DNA of 64,000 nucleotides from Gammaproteobacteria bacterium (GTDB taxonomy: Bacteria; Pseudomonadota; Gammaproteobacteria; UBA6429; Thiohalophilaceae): NCBI GenBank assembly GCA_016194635.1, contig JACQBC010000001.1, forward strand, positions 1 to 64,000, written 5' to 3'. The notes beneath the pieces are model-generated. The model was not told the DNA's origin. It made no database searches and worked only from the letters and a program-made list of their open reading frames with translations. Made by a program: the position numbers and the translations under genes. Within the stretch, counting starts at the first letter, position 1; each line of letters begins with the position of its first letter. Positions 36,527 to 45,236 of this stretch are shown piece after piece.

Positions 36527-37375
36527 ATGCACAGTATCGACGTCACAGCCCAAAATTTTACAACCGAAGTCGTCGCGGCCTCGCGTAACGCCCCCGTGCT
36601 GGTGGACTTTTGGGCCCCCTGGTGCGGTCCGTGCCGCAGTTTGATGCCGGTACTGACTAAACTCGCGGAGAGTTATCAAGGTGCGTTTCGACTCGCCAAG
36701 GTTAATATCGATGAGCAACAAGCCCTGGCCACGCAGTTTGGGGTACGCAGTGTACCGAGCGTTAAATTGGTGAAAAATGGCCAAATCGTCGATGAATTCA
36801 CCGGCGCGATTCCCGAAACTCAAATCCGCGCGTTCCTAGATAAACACGTGCAACGCGCTTCTGATCAACGCATGCAACAAGCCCACGCCCGCTATTTGCA
36901 GGGCGACGCCTCGGCCTTGACCGATATGATCGAGATCGCCAACAGTGACCCCGCTAACCACACCATACGTTTACAGTGGGTGGATGTACTCATGAATGAA
37001 AAACGTTTCACCGATGCCAAGGCTATTCTGGAAGCCCTGCCTGAGGAAGTACGCAGCAAGGCGGAGATCAGCGGCCTATTAACCCGTCTACACGCTATGG
37101 AAACCGCGCGCGATCTGCCTGACATGCCGTCCTTGCTACAACGCGTGCAAGCCGATCCGGGTGATTTTCTAGCCCGTGAGCAACTCAGCACCCATTATAT
37201 CTTGCAAGCCAATTACACCGCCGCCATGGATCAATTACTGGAAATTATGCGCCGTGATCGTAACTACGGCGAGGATGCCGGCCGCAAAGGATTGCTCAAG
37301 GTATTCGCGATGCTCGGTGGCAATGGTGAGCTAGTAACACGTTATCGACAAAAAATGGCGAGTTTGATGTATTAA
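36527..37375 (+). CDS. CnoX-like thioredoxin with TPR region
   Basis: A 282-residue protein with an N-terminal thioredoxin domain (about 1-110, active site WCGPC in FWAPWCGPC) and a C-terminal TPR-like helical part (about 120-282). This is the architecture of CnoX/YbbN, a redox-linked holdase. The E. coli protein has SQHC at the active site, whereas CGPC here suggests true oxidoreductase ability. It follows addA after 65 bases and a long hairpin repeat follows its stop. Confidence 0.88.
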   Translation: MHSIDVTAQNFTTEVVAASRNAPVLVDFWAPWCGPCRSLMPVLTKLAESYQGAFRLAKVNIDEQQALATQFGVRSVPSVKLVKNGQIVDEFTGAIPETQIRAFLDKHVQRASDQRMQQAHARYLQGDASALTDMIEIANSDPANHTIRLQWVDVLMNEKRFTDAKAILEALPEEVRSKAEISGLLTRLHAMETARDLPDMPSLLQRVQADPGDFLAREQLSTHYILQANYTAAMDQLLEIMRRDRNYGEDAGRKGLLKVFAMLGGNGELVTRYRQKMASLMY

Positions 37376-37377
37376 TA

Positions 37378-37501
37378 ACGTCGCTGGTCGTCGGGTAGAC
37401 CCGTGTGGGTGACCGTCGGCGGCAGGGATGCCGCCGTTGAGCCGACAGGGAGGTATTCACGGCGAGTCACCCACACGGGTCTACCCGACGACCAGCGACG
37501 T
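37378..37501 (+). repeat. Long hairpin repeat, copy 2 (after the CnoX-like gene)
   Basis: Arms 37378-37413 and 37466-37501 are perfect 36-bp inverted complements around a 52-base core. The core holds the mini-hairpin GGCGGCA-GGGA-TGCCGCC and a second GGGA-containing motif (GACAGGGAGGT at 37444-37454). It lies in the sense orientation at the 3' end of the thioredoxin gene, and converges on the anti-sigma gene, so it may act as a terminator. Confidence 0.9.
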
Positions 37502-37544
37502 CATCACCACTGGATATTACTCGCAGTTTTTATTTTTGAAACAC

Positions 37545-38306
37545 CTATTTCGCCGCGCGCAATCGCTCGCAAAATATTTTTAGATCCTCTGGACTAATAT
37601 CCGCGACCGCCCAACGTTGCAAGCCATCCTGTGTCCAGTGACAGCTGGTGAATCCGCGCTGTTCGGTGAACCTGAGTGGTGCGGTCATAACAGATACCGG
37701 GATTATAAACACGTTGATCACATGTTGTCGTCGCCGATATACCAAGGCAGCGGCGGGTCGATTATTAAAATAATCCAAGCGCCCGCCCAACAAGGGAAAT
37801 CCGTCCGTGGTGAGATCAAACACCGGTGGGGCAAAATCCAGCTTGCCATTGAACCAGGGTTTAACCGTGTGTCGATCCGACGAGGTGACATCGGTCAAGC
37901 GTGTGGGCAACATTAATGAACGCACGTGACTGGCGATTGCCTCTTGCTCAAGGCGCGTGGTAGCTTCTGGCGCCACCGCCCAATAGGTAATACCAGAACC
38001 CAGGCCGACCGCCAACAACAGACTGGCGGCCAGGCCCGACCGGTAAAACCAACCGGTCCTAGGTGTAGGTAGTGTTGGCTTGCCCTGGGCCGAGGCCGTC
38101 GCGAGAAAATGCTGCCGCAACGCCGCGGGAGCGGAATAATACGCGGCTTGATCGCGTGTTGCCGTGCTCAATACTTGCAACTGCTGATAGTGTTGCGAAC
38201 AGCTTGTACACTGCTGTAAATGCTGGTCGATTTCGAGCCGGTGAGCCTGATCAAGTTCACCGTCTAAATAAGCCTCTAAGAGTTGCACGACCGCAGCGCA
38301 GTTCAT
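37545..38306 (-). CDS. Anti-sigma factor (zf-HC2/ZAS type)
   Basis: A 253-residue membrane-anchored anti-sigma factor for the ECF sigma gene in front of it. The N-terminal zinc-binding motif H-x3-C-x2-C is visible (HLQQCTSC, about 29-36), one transmembrane helix follows (about 89-110: SGLAASLLLAVGLGSGITYW), and the rest is periplasmic. Its ATG overlaps the end of the sigma gene by four bases (ATGA), so the two are translationally coupled. Confidence 0.9.
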   Translation of the reverse strand: MNCAAVVQLLEAYLDGELDQAHRLEIDQHLQQCTSCSQHYQQLQVLSTATRDQAAYYSAPAALRQHFLATASAQGKPTLPTPRTGWFYRSGLAASLLLAVGLGSGITYWAVAPEATTRLEQEAIASHVRSLMLPTRLTDVTSSDRHTVKPWFNGKLDFAPPVFDLTTDGFPLLGGRLDYFNNRPAAALVYRRRQHVINVFIIPVSVMTAPLRFTEQRGFTSCHWTQDGLQRWAVADISPEDLKIFCERLRAAK

Positions 38307-38863
38307 GCGGTTGCCTCCTGACTGGCGCAGGCCAGTAACCGTTGCTGTAACGCGCGCCGCGCCCGTGCTAACCGCGACATGACCGTTCCCATGGGAATGG
38401 CGACGATCTGACTGATCTCTTGGTAGGAAAAACCTTCCATTTCTCGCAACAGAATAATCTCACGGTACTCCAGCGGCATGGCTTCCAACTCGCGTTGAAT
38501 CAACCCACGCTCAATACTCTGCAACAGCAGTTCCGCAGGATCTGCGGCCATCAGTCTACTTCCACTGGCCAGATTCAATTGGTCTGAGTGATGTAGCTGT
38601 TCATTAAACTCGATCGAAATATGTTTATGACCCTGTGTCTGTAACCATGAGAAACACGTATTACGCACAATCGCCAATAACCATGCACGGGCATTGCCAC
38701 CGCGAAAACTCTCGATAAAACGCCAGGCCCGTTCACAGGCTTCTTGGGTAAGATCCTGCGCGTCCTGAGGGTGACGTACTAACCAACGCGCCAGGTTATA
38801 CGCGGCGTCAAGATGCGGCAGCACAATTTCTTCAAACTGCGCACGCTTGCTCAATTCTTGCAA
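38303..38863 (-). CDS. ECF-family RNA polymerase sigma factor
   Basis: A 186-residue extracytoplasmic-function sigma factor with region 2 (AAYNLARWLVRHPQDAQDLTQEACERAWRFIESF) and region 4 (EAMPLEYREIILLREMEGFSYQEISQIVAIPMGTVMSRLARARRAL). The start is TTG 38863, eight bases after GGGAG; no ATG gives a better product. It is co-transcribed with its anti-sigma gene and diverges from the metallophosphoesterase/cupredoxin pair. A GGAATAA-N16-GTTA element in front of it suggests auto-regulation. Confidence 0.93.
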   Translation of the reverse strand: MQELSKRAQFEEIVLPHLDAAYNLARWLVRHPQDAQDLTQEACERAWRFIESFRGGNARAWLLAIVRNTCFSWLQTQGHKHISIEFNEQLHHSDQLNLASGSRLMAADPAELLLQSIERGLIQRELEAMPLEYREIILLREMEGFSYQEISQIVAIPMGTVMSRLARARRALQQRLLACASQEATA

Positions 38864-38898
38864 GCTGTATTCTCCCGGGCAATTGGACTTTTGGATAC

Positions 38899-38925
38899 TA
38901 ACATAAACCCGCGCGATTTTATTCC
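38899..38925 (-). promoter_or_regulatory. Candidate ECF promoter of the sigma/anti-sigma operon
   Basis: Minus strand GGAATAA (38919-38925), a 16-base spacer and GTTA (38899-38902). An identical -35 and -10 pair with the same spacing occurs on the other strand at 38946-38972, which makes chance unlikely. Confidence 0.75.
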
Positions 38926-38945
38926 AAGGAAATTTTCTATCTACG

Positions 38946-38972
38946 GGAATAATCCGACCTGACTACGAGTTA
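38946..38972 (+). promoter_or_regulatory. Candidate ECF promoter of the metallophosphoesterase/cupredoxin operon
   Basis: GGAATAA (38946-38952), 16-base spacer, GTTA (38969-38972). It mirrors the minus-strand copy at 38899-38925. The predicted start near 38980 gives a leader of about 42 bases before the ATG at 39022. Confidence 0.75.
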
Positions 38973-39021
38973 AGCAGGGTAAGTACTAAATAGTTAAATT
39001 AACCCACCCGCGGAGAGTCGC

Positions 39022-39924
39022 ATGTCAACCTTTAAACGTCGAGATTTTCTCAAACTGGCCGGTATTGGCGGTGTCGTATTTGCCTCAAGACTGAGCGGTT
39101 TTAGTTTTGCCGCTCAATCAAGCCCCCCGGAAGAATTTTATTTCGTGCAACTATCGGACACCCATTGGGGATTTAATGATCCCAAGATCAATCCAGACGC
39201 CGAGGGCACACTTAAGAAGGCGGTTGATATCGTCAATGCCCTCGAACATCAACCGGATTTTATCGTATTTACCGGTGACCTCACCCATAGCACCGATGAT
39301 CCTAAACTACGCCGCACACGCCTGCGCGAATTTCGTGACATTGTCGGCCATCTCAAGGTCAAAGATGTGAGATTCATGCCGGGTGAACACGATGCCGCGT
39401 TAGATAATGGCGAGGCCTACCAAGAATTTTTTGGCCAAACCCATTACACCTTTGACAACAAGGGGATCCATTTCATCGCACTGGATAATGTTTCCGATCC
39501 CAAGGCACAATTAGGCACCGAACAGTTGAAGTGGTTGGCGGCTGATCTACAACAACTCAAACCCGACGCACCCATTGTAGTGTTAACTCACCGGCCCTTG
39601 TTTGAGCTCTATCCGCAATGGGATTGGGCGACCCGCGATGGAGCGGAAGCTCTGAGCTTGCTAGCCGCGTTTAAGCACGTCAGCGTATTTTATGGACACA
39701 TCCATCAGCAACATCACCATCAGACCGGTCATATTCAACACCACGCGGCCAAGTCGTTAATCTTTCCGTTACCTGCACCCGGGTCCGCACCTAAACGCGC
39801 CCCTATTCCCTGGAATGAGTCCGCGCCGTATCAAGGCATGGGCCTACGCAGTGTCGCAGCGGAGGTACAGAAACCCAGCTATACCCTGGATGAAATTAAT
39901 CTCACCCCCAAGCAGCCATCATGA
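39022..39924 (+). CDS. Tat-exported metallophosphoesterase
   Basis: A 300-residue calcineurin-like phosphoesterase with a twin-arginine signal (KRRDFLKLAGIGGVVFASRL, residues 5-24). The metal ligands are QLSDTHWG, FTGDLTH, GEHD (usually GNHD), LTHRPLF and GHIHQQH, so both metals of the site should bind. Substrate unknown. It overlaps the cupredoxin gene by four bases (ATGA) and faces the ECF operon, whose promoter pattern it shares, so it is probably a regulon member. Tat export hints at a folded, metal-loaded periplasmic enzyme. Confidence 0.92.
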   Translation: MSTFKRRDFLKLAGIGGVVFASRLSGFSFAAQSSPPEEFYFVQLSDTHWGFNDPKINPDAEGTLKKAVDIVNALEHQPDFIVFTGDLTHSTDDPKLRRTRLREFRDIVGHLKVKDVRFMPGEHDAALDNGEAYQEFFGQTHYTFDNKGIHFIALDNVSDPKAQLGTEQLKWLAADLQQLKPDAPIVVLTHRPLFELYPQWDWATRDGAEALSLLAAFKHVSVFYGHIHQQHHHQTGHIQHHAAKSLIFPLPAPGSAPKRAPIPWNESAPYQGMGLRSVAAEVQKPSYTLDEINLTPKQPS

Positions 39925-40289
39925 AAACCGCGGCTATTTCATCTCGATGGTGGGGTTTGGCCCTGGTAAGTTGCGCCTTGGGTATTGGGGTATCGTGTGT
40001 GGTGCGCGTGGACGAACCTATTGTGCGCATCACTGCTAAGAAATTTGAATACACCCCGCATCGCATCACAGTCAAAAAAGGACAGGCGGTCACCCTGGAG
40101 CTAACCTCGCTCGATAGAGTACACGGATTTAACTTGCCGGCGTTTGGCTTACGCGGAGAGATTGTCCCGGGGAAACCCCTGCGGGTAAACGTCACACCGA
40201 CTAAAAGCGGTGAATTCCCGTTTTTTTGTGATATTTTTTGTGGGCTCGGTCACGAAGAGATGTCGGCGCTGTTGATTGTGACGGACTAA
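39921..40289 (+). CDS. Periplasmic cupredoxin with CuA-type site
   Basis: A 122-residue protein with an N-terminal hydrophobic anchor (about 10-28; Cys18 could be a lipobox cysteine) and a cupredoxin domain (about 33-122). The ligand set is that of CuA centres: His68, then Cys103-x3-Cys107-x3-His111-x2-Met114 (FCDIFCGLGHEEM). CuA sites normally belong to cytochrome oxidase subunit II or nitrous oxide reductase; here there is no oxidase context. It overlaps the preceding phosphoesterase gene by four bases. It could be an electron carrier or copper/redox sensor partner of the ECF module. Confidence 0.85.
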   Translation: MKTAAISSRWWGLALVSCALGIGVSCVVRVDEPIVRITAKKFEYTPHRITVKKGQAVTLELTSLDRVHGFNLPAFGLRGEIVPGKPLRVNVTPTKSGEFPFFCDIFCGLGHEEMSALLIVTD

Positions 40290-40306
40290 ACCGTTTGCCC
40301 CACCTG

Positions 40307-40328
40307 CCCTCTCCCACGCGGGAGAGGG
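40307..40328. terminator. Bidirectional hairpin between cupredoxin and dsbC
   Basis: A perfect 9-bp stem CCCTCTCCC/GGGAGAGGG with a four-base loop, placed between two convergent genes. No clear T-run on either side, so termination efficiency is uncertain. Confidence 0.5.
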
Positions 40329-40347
40329 TAGTTAAATACTAAAACAA

Positions 40348-41094
40348 TTACCCTTTAACGGGTTTAGCGAGTTTTTCATTTTGGATCTTATCTAAGATAT
40401 CGCTGAGTTGTTTGGCCGGGGCATAACCGGGAAACAATTTACCGTTCTCTAAGATAATGGCGGGTGTCCCATTCACCCCGAGGGCCTGCCCAAGTTCATA
40501 CTCCTTGGCGACGGGATTGACACAGGATTTATTCGGTAAATTCGTACCGGATTTGGCCTCGGTCATGGCCTTCTGACGATCATCGGCGCACCATACAGTC
40601 ACGGCTTTATTGTACGAGTCCGAACCGATCCCCGCGCGAGGATAGGCCAAATAACGTACTTTGATTCCAAGTTTATTGTAGTCCGCAATCTCACTGTGGA
40701 GTTTACGGCAGTACCCACAATCGATATCGGTAAACACCGTAATGGTGTGTTTGACCTGTTTGGGCCCAAAGATAATCATCGAGTCTTCGCCGAGGGCGTT
40801 CAGTGCCGTGAGGCGCGCCGCGTCGCGTTTTTCGTCGGTTATATTGGTTTTAGTGTGCAGATCGATCAGATCGCCGTTAAACACATAACGCCCGTCTTGG
40901 GAAATATAATAAACTTGGGGTCCGACCACCACCTCAAATAAATTTTTGATTGGGCTGGGGTTGATCGACGTGGGTTCTTGACTGAGTTGCTCCTTTACCA
41001 CGGCTTTAATTTTGTCGTATTGTTCTTCGGCATTGGAACTCCCCGCCACCGTGCTCAGAGCAATAACAATGAAACTGATTAACAACTTACGCAT
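40348..41094 (-). CDS. dsbC: Disulfide isomerase DsbC
   Basis: DsbC is a periplasmic disulfide isomerase. The 248-residue product has a signal peptide (about 1-22), an N-terminal dimerisation part (about 25-95) and a thioredoxin-fold part with the CGYC active site in FTDIDCGYCRKLHSEI and a cis-proline region NGTPAIILENGK. It converges on the cupredoxin gene. Confidence 0.93.
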   Translation of the reverse strand: MRKLLISFIVIALSTVAGSSNAEEQYDKIKAVVKEQLSQEPTSINPSPIKNLFEVVVGPQVYYISQDGRYVFNGDLIDLHTKTNITDEKRDAARLTALNALGEDSMIIFGPKQVKHTITVFTDIDCGYCRKLHSEIADYNKLGIKVRYLAYPRAGIGSDSYNKAVTVWCADDRQKAMTEAKSGTNLPNKSCVNPVAKEYELGQALGVNGTPAIILENGKLFPGYAPAKQLSDILDKIQNEKLAKPVKG

Positions 41095-41190
41095 AAACTA
41101 CCTCGATATCTGACATGTTTTATTGTAGCCGATTTGATTGAAATAAAACCGCTTCAGTTCCCATATTAGCGACCATTTGGGTCAACTAAA

Positions 41191-42111
41191 TTAGCCTCGC
41201 GGGTGGTGTTCGCGGTGCAACTGCTGCAACCGCGCCTTGGCCACGTGGGTATAGATTTGAGTGGTTGATATATTTGAATGCCCAAGCAACATCTGCACCG
41301 CGCGCAGGTCCGCGCCATGATTCAATAAATGGGTGGCAAACGCATGGCGCAGCGTATGCGGGGATAAACTCACAGCAATATCCGCCTGTTGCGCATAGCG
41401 CTTAATAGTGTGCCAAAACGCCTGCCGGGTCATGCCTTGCTGGCGTTGAGTTACAAACAAAACGGCACACTGTTGACCCTGCAATAATGACGGCCGGGCC
41501 TGGTGCTGATAGCGTTTGAGCCAATCGAGCGCCTCTTCTCCTAAGGGGACCAACCTTTCCTTGTTTCCCTTACCGATAACACGCACTACCCCTTGCCGCA
41601 TGTTCACCTGGGCATGGGTTAGCCCCACTAATTCCGAGACCCGCAACCCCGTGGCATACAAGACCTCTAACATCGCCCGGTCGCGTAAGCCCAGTTCACT
41701 GTTAACCAAAGGGGCGTGTAATAATTTTTCCACCTCGGCCTCGGAAATTGTACTTGGTAAAAACTGGCCGAGTTTGGGCGCGGCCAACAAGCGGGTTGGA
41801 TCATCAATACGTAATTTTTCGCGCAGACAATAGCCGTAAAAACGCCGTAAGGTTGAAAGCAGGCGCGCGCTACTGCGCGGGCTCATGGCTTGGGTAACGC
41901 GGTAGGTAAAATACTGTTGTAACATATTTTCCGTTAGCGTCAACAGGTCAGCCTTATGTCCGGCTTGGATTAACCACCGGCTTAATTGCAGCAAATCGGT
42001 ACGGTAGGCATTGCGTGTGTTAGTACTCAATCCTCGTTCTAACCACAGCGCATCTAAAAATTGTTCCACCGACGGCAGGGGTGGCGAGATCGGCATGACG
42101 GAGTTTGGCAT
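41191..42111 (-). CDS. xerD: Tyrosine recombinase XerD
   Basis: XerD and XerC resolve chromosome dimers at dif. The 306-residue product has an SAM-like N-domain (about 12-100) and a catalytic domain with the R...K...H-x2-R...H...Y residues: ATGLRVSELVGL, VIGKGNKERLVPLG, LSPHTLRHAFATHLL, LLGHSNISTTQIYTHV. It begins at an overlap with the ogt stop (TAATG). No transposon or phage genes are beside it, so it is the housekeeping enzyme. Confidence 0.93.
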   Translation of the reverse strand: MPNSVMPISPPLPSVEQFLDALWLERGLSTNTRNAYRTDLLQLSRWLIQAGHKADLLTLTENMLQQYFTYRVTQAMSPRSSARLLSTLRRFYGYCLREKLRIDDPTRLLAAPKLGQFLPSTISEAEVEKLLHAPLVNSELGLRDRAMLEVLYATGLRVSELVGLTHAQVNMRQGVVRVIGKGNKERLVPLGEEALDWLKRYQHQARPSLLQGQQCAVLFVTQRQQGMTRQAFWHTIKRYAQQADIAVSLSPHTLRHAFATHLLNHGADLRAVQMLLGHSNISTTQIYTHVAKARLQQLHREHHPRG

Positions 42112-42623
42112 TATGCCAACTCAATGCCTTCATGTTGCAACAACCAACGTTTGATCTGTAACCGCCGCCCCGAGGTTTTACCCGCATACCCTCCCAGCCC
42201 ATGGGCGGCTATCACCCGATGACAAGGCACAATCACCGCGACCGGATTACGGCGGCACGCATTGCCTACCGCCCGGGCACTGCTGCCGAGTTGCCGCGCC
42301 AATTCACCGTACGAACGTGTCTGCCCCACCGGGATCGCCTGTAGCGCCGACCATACCCGTTGTTGAAACTCGGTTCCGTCCAAGACCAAAGGTAAACGCA
42401 GTGGCGACCGCGGATTTGAAAAATAATGTTGCAAGGCGGTGACGATACGCTTGGCGAATGGATCAGACGCAGGCACGGAGGATTGGCCGGATACGGTTTG
42501 AATATCCAATGCAACGATATAACCCTGGCGATGGGTAATCCGTAATATCCCCAGCGGCGAGGATACTTTTAGCGTAGAGGATACACTCGCTGCGCGGGTT
42601 TTAGTTGCCACACCGATAGACAT
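42111..42623 (-). CDS. ogt: Methylated-DNA-[protein]-cysteine S-methyltransferase Ogt
   Basis: Ogt repairs O6-alkylguanine by accepting the alkyl group on a cysteine. The active-site motif PCHRV is present (AVIVPCHRVIAAHGLGGYAGK), and the DNA-binding motif GTEFQQRVWSALQAIPVGQTRSYGELARQLGSSARAVGNACRRNP precedes it. The start is chosen at ATG 42623 (about 170 residues). Longer versions overlap the DUF4156-like gene on the same strand. It is followed at once by xerD. Confidence 0.9.
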   Translation of the reverse strand: MSIGVATKTRAASVSSTLKVSSPLGILRITHRQGYIVALDIQTVSGQSSVPASDPFAKRIVTALQHYFSNPRSPLRLPLVLDGTEFQQRVWSALQAIPVGQTRSYGELARQLGSSARAVGNACRRNPVAVIVPCHRVIAAHGLGGYAGKTSGRRLQIKRWLLQHEGIELA

Positions 42624-42915
42624 CGAAACGTTGTTTGCCGTCAACGATTTTGCTGGTCGCCACCACCGCATTGCCCTTCATATCAGCGGCGGTATTGCGC
42701 GCCAATTTTTCCAAATTAGCCTGCACGATATCGGCGCGGCGTTTTACCCCGGCGACACTGTCCGCCACCGTGGCGGTGGTTTGTCCCAGATGCTCACAGT
42801 TTTGTGCGGCGTTGGCATCAATAACACGTACCTGCTGGCCTTGATCCGACAATTCAACCCAAGCACAACCATGGCTCACGACTATCGTAATAACTAAAAT
42901 AATAAATGTTCTCAC
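42601..42915 (-). CDS. DUF4156-like lipoprotein
   Basis: A 104-residue outer-membrane-type lipoprotein with a signal peptide ending at the lipobox HGC (Cys17). The remainder, with VRVIDANAAQNCEHLGQTTATVADSVAGVKRR...NLEKLARNTAADMKGNAVV...VYRC, matches DUF4156 proteins, which are small lipoproteins of unknown function. Start is GTG 42915 after an AGGAG. It overlaps the ogt start on the same strand. Confidence 0.8.
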   Translation of the reverse strand: MRTFIILVITIVVSHGCAWVELSDQGQQVRVIDANAAQNCEHLGQTTATVADSVAGVKRRADIVQANLEKLARNTAADMKGNAVVATSKIVDGKQRFDVYRCGN

Positions 42916-43051
42916 GATTTCTCCTAACGTTAAGTTTGCTGTTTACGTAAATGGATAGCAACCACAGGTCATCCACGCAATCCTTGCCACTTACGATTAC
43001 GACATGCGTCACGCAGTCAGTCTGTTACCCCCAGTGACGCACTGTAGCAGT

Positions 43052-43173
43052 GTTTTGCGTAGCGGTGAGTTCCCTGGTCTACATGACTCGCATAAATACA
43101 TCCTTGTAGCTCGACGGCCGCATCCCTGCGGCCGACGGTCATGTAGACCAGGGAACTCACCGCTACGCAAAAC
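43052..43173 (-). repeat. Long hairpin repeat, copy 3 (between rplS and the DUF4156-like gene)
   Basis: Arms 43052-43087 and 43138-43173 are perfect 36-bp inverted complements around a 50-base core. On the minus strand the core holds the mini-hairpin GGCCGCA-GGGA-TGCGGCC and the second motif CTACAAGGATGT (43098-43109). Orientation is leftward, in the sense of the rplS operon transcript, past its terminator. Confidence 0.9.
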
Positions 43174-43232
43174 GCTTACTCTCAATTCCAACCATAGCAA
43201 GGATATAAAACCCGGCCTAGTATGTTCGTACC

Positions 43233-43272
43233 CAAAATAAAAACGGGCAAGGCCCTGCGGCCTTACCCGTTT
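43233..43272 (-). terminator. Terminator of the rpsP-rplS operon
   Basis: On the minus strand, a 14-bp stem (43241-43254 with 43259-43272, one mismatch, four-base loop) is followed by a T-rich run. It lies just after the rplS stop. Confidence 0.85.
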
Positions 43273-43295
43273 GTATATTACCAGTAACGAGGGTG

Positions 43296-43679
43296 TTATT
43301 CTTGGCTATCAGCACCCTCAGCATCCACCTTGGAAGTGAGTTTCTCACGGATCCGCGCCGACTTACCGGTACGTTCACGCAGGTAATAAAGCTTGGCCCG
43401 GCGTACCGTGCCGCGGCGTTTGAGCGTGATGGATTCGATCGCCGGGCTATGGGTCTGGAATACACGTTCTACCCCTTCGCCGTGGGAAATCTTGCGTACC
43501 GTGAACGCCGAGTTCAAACCGCGATTACGCACCGCAATGACCACGCCTTCAAACGACTGGGCGCGCTCGCGATCACCTTCCTTCACCTTGACCTGGACAA
43601 CAACGGTGTCGCCCGGCTTAAAATCGGGAATTTCTTTGCGCAGCTGCTGCGCTTCGATTTGTTCGATAATATTGCTCAT
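43296..43679 (-). CDS. rplS: Ribosomal protein L19
   Basis: L19 is a 50S protein at the 30S/50S interface. From ATG 43679 the product is [32 protein letters not shown]..., about 127 residues with a 9-base spaced GGGAG; earlier starts in the frame add 11 unlike residues. The C-terminal [18 protein letters not shown] is diagnostic. It is the last gene of the rpsP-rimM-trmD-rplS operon, followed by a clear terminator. Confidence 0.97.
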   Translation of the reverse strand: MSNIIEQIEAQQLRKEIPDFKPGDTVVVQVKVKEGDRERAQSFEGVVIAVRNRGLNSAFTVRKISHGEGVERVFQTHSPAIESITLKRRGTVRRAKLYYLRERTGKSARIREKLTSKVDAEGADSQE

Positions 43680-43711
43680 GACCTTGTGCTCCCGCAATAC
43701 AGAGCCGCGCA

Positions 43712-44470
43712 TTATACCGAATTTAGCGGGGTTGTCGCCTGTTCGGCGATAAATTCCTCTAACAGGGCCTGCTGCCGGGGATCAAGTGCCAGGGAGGTCA
43801 GCAGGTCCGGGCGGCGTAACCAGGTCCGGCCCAGGGCCTGTTTGAGTCGCCATTGAGCGATCGCGGCGTGATCCCCGCTCAGTAGGACCGTAGGTACCGT
43901 TTGATTAAGGCTCACTTCGGGCCGGGTGTAATGCGGACAGTCCAACAATCCATTCATGAAAGAATCCTGTGCGGCCGAATCGGCGTCACCCAACACCGCG
44001 GGTAATAGGCGGATGATGCTGTCCATCAACACCATGGCGGCTAATTCACCCCCGCTGAGAACATAGTCGCCAATCGACCACTCTTCATCGACCAGGGTTG
44101 TTAGCAGACGCTCATCGACTCCTTCATAACGCCCGCATAACAAGATTAATCCCGGTTGCTGAGCAAAATTCTGTACCGCCGGTTGGTTTAGCCGCCGGCC
44201 TTGGGGGGATAAATAAATAACCGGGGCGAGGGGCGGGGCGACCGCTCGTGCGGCAAGAATGGCCTCACGCAGGGGTTCCACCCGCATGACCATGCCCGGG
44301 CCGCCTCCATAGGGACGGTCGTCAACACTGCGATGGGCATCCTGGGTGTAGTCGCGAGGGTGCCAGTGACGCAGGGTTACCTGGCCACGGGCCACGGCAC
44401 GTCCGCTGACCCCATATTGGGTCAGCGCAGTGAACATCTCGGGAAATAAACTGATGAGATCAAACTGCAC
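43712..44470 (-). CDS. trmD: tRNA (guanine-N1)-methyltransferase TrmD
   Basis: TrmD methylates G37 of tRNAs. The 252-residue product has the trefoil-knot SPOUT motifs: [57 protein letters not shown], and the N-terminal [11 protein letters not shown]. It overlaps the rimM end by 11 bases. Confidence 0.97.
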   Translation of the reverse strand: MQFDLISLFPEMFTALTQYGVSGRAVARGQVTLRHWHPRDYTQDAHRSVDDRPYGGGPGMVMRVEPLREAILAARAVAPPLAPVIYLSPQGRRLNQPAVQNFAQQPGLILLCGRYEGVDERLLTTLVDEEWSIGDYVLSGGELAAMVLMDSIIRLLPAVLGDADSAAQDSFMNGLLDCPHYTRPEVSLNQTVPTVLLSGDHAAIAQWRLKQALGRTWLRRPDLLTSLALDPRQQALLEEFIAEQATTPLNSV

Positions 44471-44987
44471 CGGGGTCTTCCTCCAGATCCCAGTCTACCG
44501 TGATACAACCCTGGGATAAATTCACCTCTACTACATACCGGCCCGGGACATAGGGTATCCACTGTTCCTTGCCGCAGAGGGGTTTAACCACCAGCACGTC
44601 ATTAGAACCCGTTGCAAATAAATGGCTGATCTTGCCCAATTCCAATCCCGCAAGATTCACCACGCTCAGGCCGACCAGATCAATCCAATAATATTCACCC
44701 GGCGCTAGATTCGCCAGTTGTTGGCGTTGCACAGCGATATCCCGGCCCACCAAGGTGCTGGCCTGGTCGCGATCTTGACAATCGTGCAGGCGCGCCACCA
44801 GGCCCTTGCCGTGGGGTTTGGCTTCGGCCACGGTGAATAACTGCCAGCCGTCCGCATGGGAGAGGTACCAAGGAGAGTAGTTCAGAAGATTGTTGGGCGG
44901 GTCGGTATCAGAATATACCTTCACCCACCCTTTTACACCGAAAACCCCGACAATTCGCCCGACGGCAACAAACCGGGGATCGATCAT
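44460..44987 (-). CDS. rimM: Ribosome maturation factor RimM
   Basis: RimM assists late 30S assembly near S19. The 175-residue product has the N-terminal [23 protein letters not shown] barrel motif and the PRC-barrel part [14 protein letters not shown], with the conserved [27 protein letters not shown] end. It starts three bases after rpsP and overlaps trmD. Confidence 0.96.
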   Translation of the reverse strand: MIDPRFVAVGRIVGVFGVKGWVKVYSDTDPPNNLLNYSPWYLSHADGWQLFTVAEAKPHGKGLVARLHDCQDRDQASTLVGRDIAVQRQQLANLAPGEYYWIDLVGLSVVNLAGLELGKISHLFATGSNDVLVVKPLCGKEQWIPYVPGRYVVEVNLSQGCITVDWDLEEDPGAV

Positions 44988-44990
44988 GTG

Positions 44991-45236
44991 TTACGCAGCG
45001 GCGTCCTTCAACAGTTTTTGCACGCGGTCGGAGGCTTTGGCACCCACGCTTAACCAATAATCGACGCGGGCACGGTCGAGGTTCAGCCGTACTTCTTGAC
45101 CACTGGCACAGGGATTGTAAAAACCAACCTGTTCAAGATGGGTTCCGGCATCGCGGGCATTACGTTTATCGGTGACAACGATGTGATAAAACGCGCGCTT
45201 GGGCGCACCACCGCGGGAGAGACGAATCATTACCAT
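44991..45236 (-). CDS. rpsP: Ribosomal protein S16
   Basis: S16 is a 30S assembly protein. The 81-residue sequence ([42 protein letters not shown]) is diagnostic. It leads the rpsP-rimM-trmD-rplS operon. A 95-base gap separates it from ffh, with room for its promoter. Confidence 0.98.
   Translation of the reverse strand: MVMIRLSRGGAPKRAFYHIVVTDKRNARDAGTHLEQVGFYNPCASGQEVRLNLDRARVDYWLSVGAKASDRVQKLLKDAAA

Noticed and set aside
41191-42111. Tyrosine recombinase as a sign of a mobile element
   Set aside because: It is the housekeeping XerD by length and motifs, with no att site, integrase partner or cargo genes around it.
43004-43240. Two overlapping frames of 63-78 codons across copy 3 of the hairpin
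   Set aside because: Both are products of the inverted arms (mirror-image peptides), not genes.
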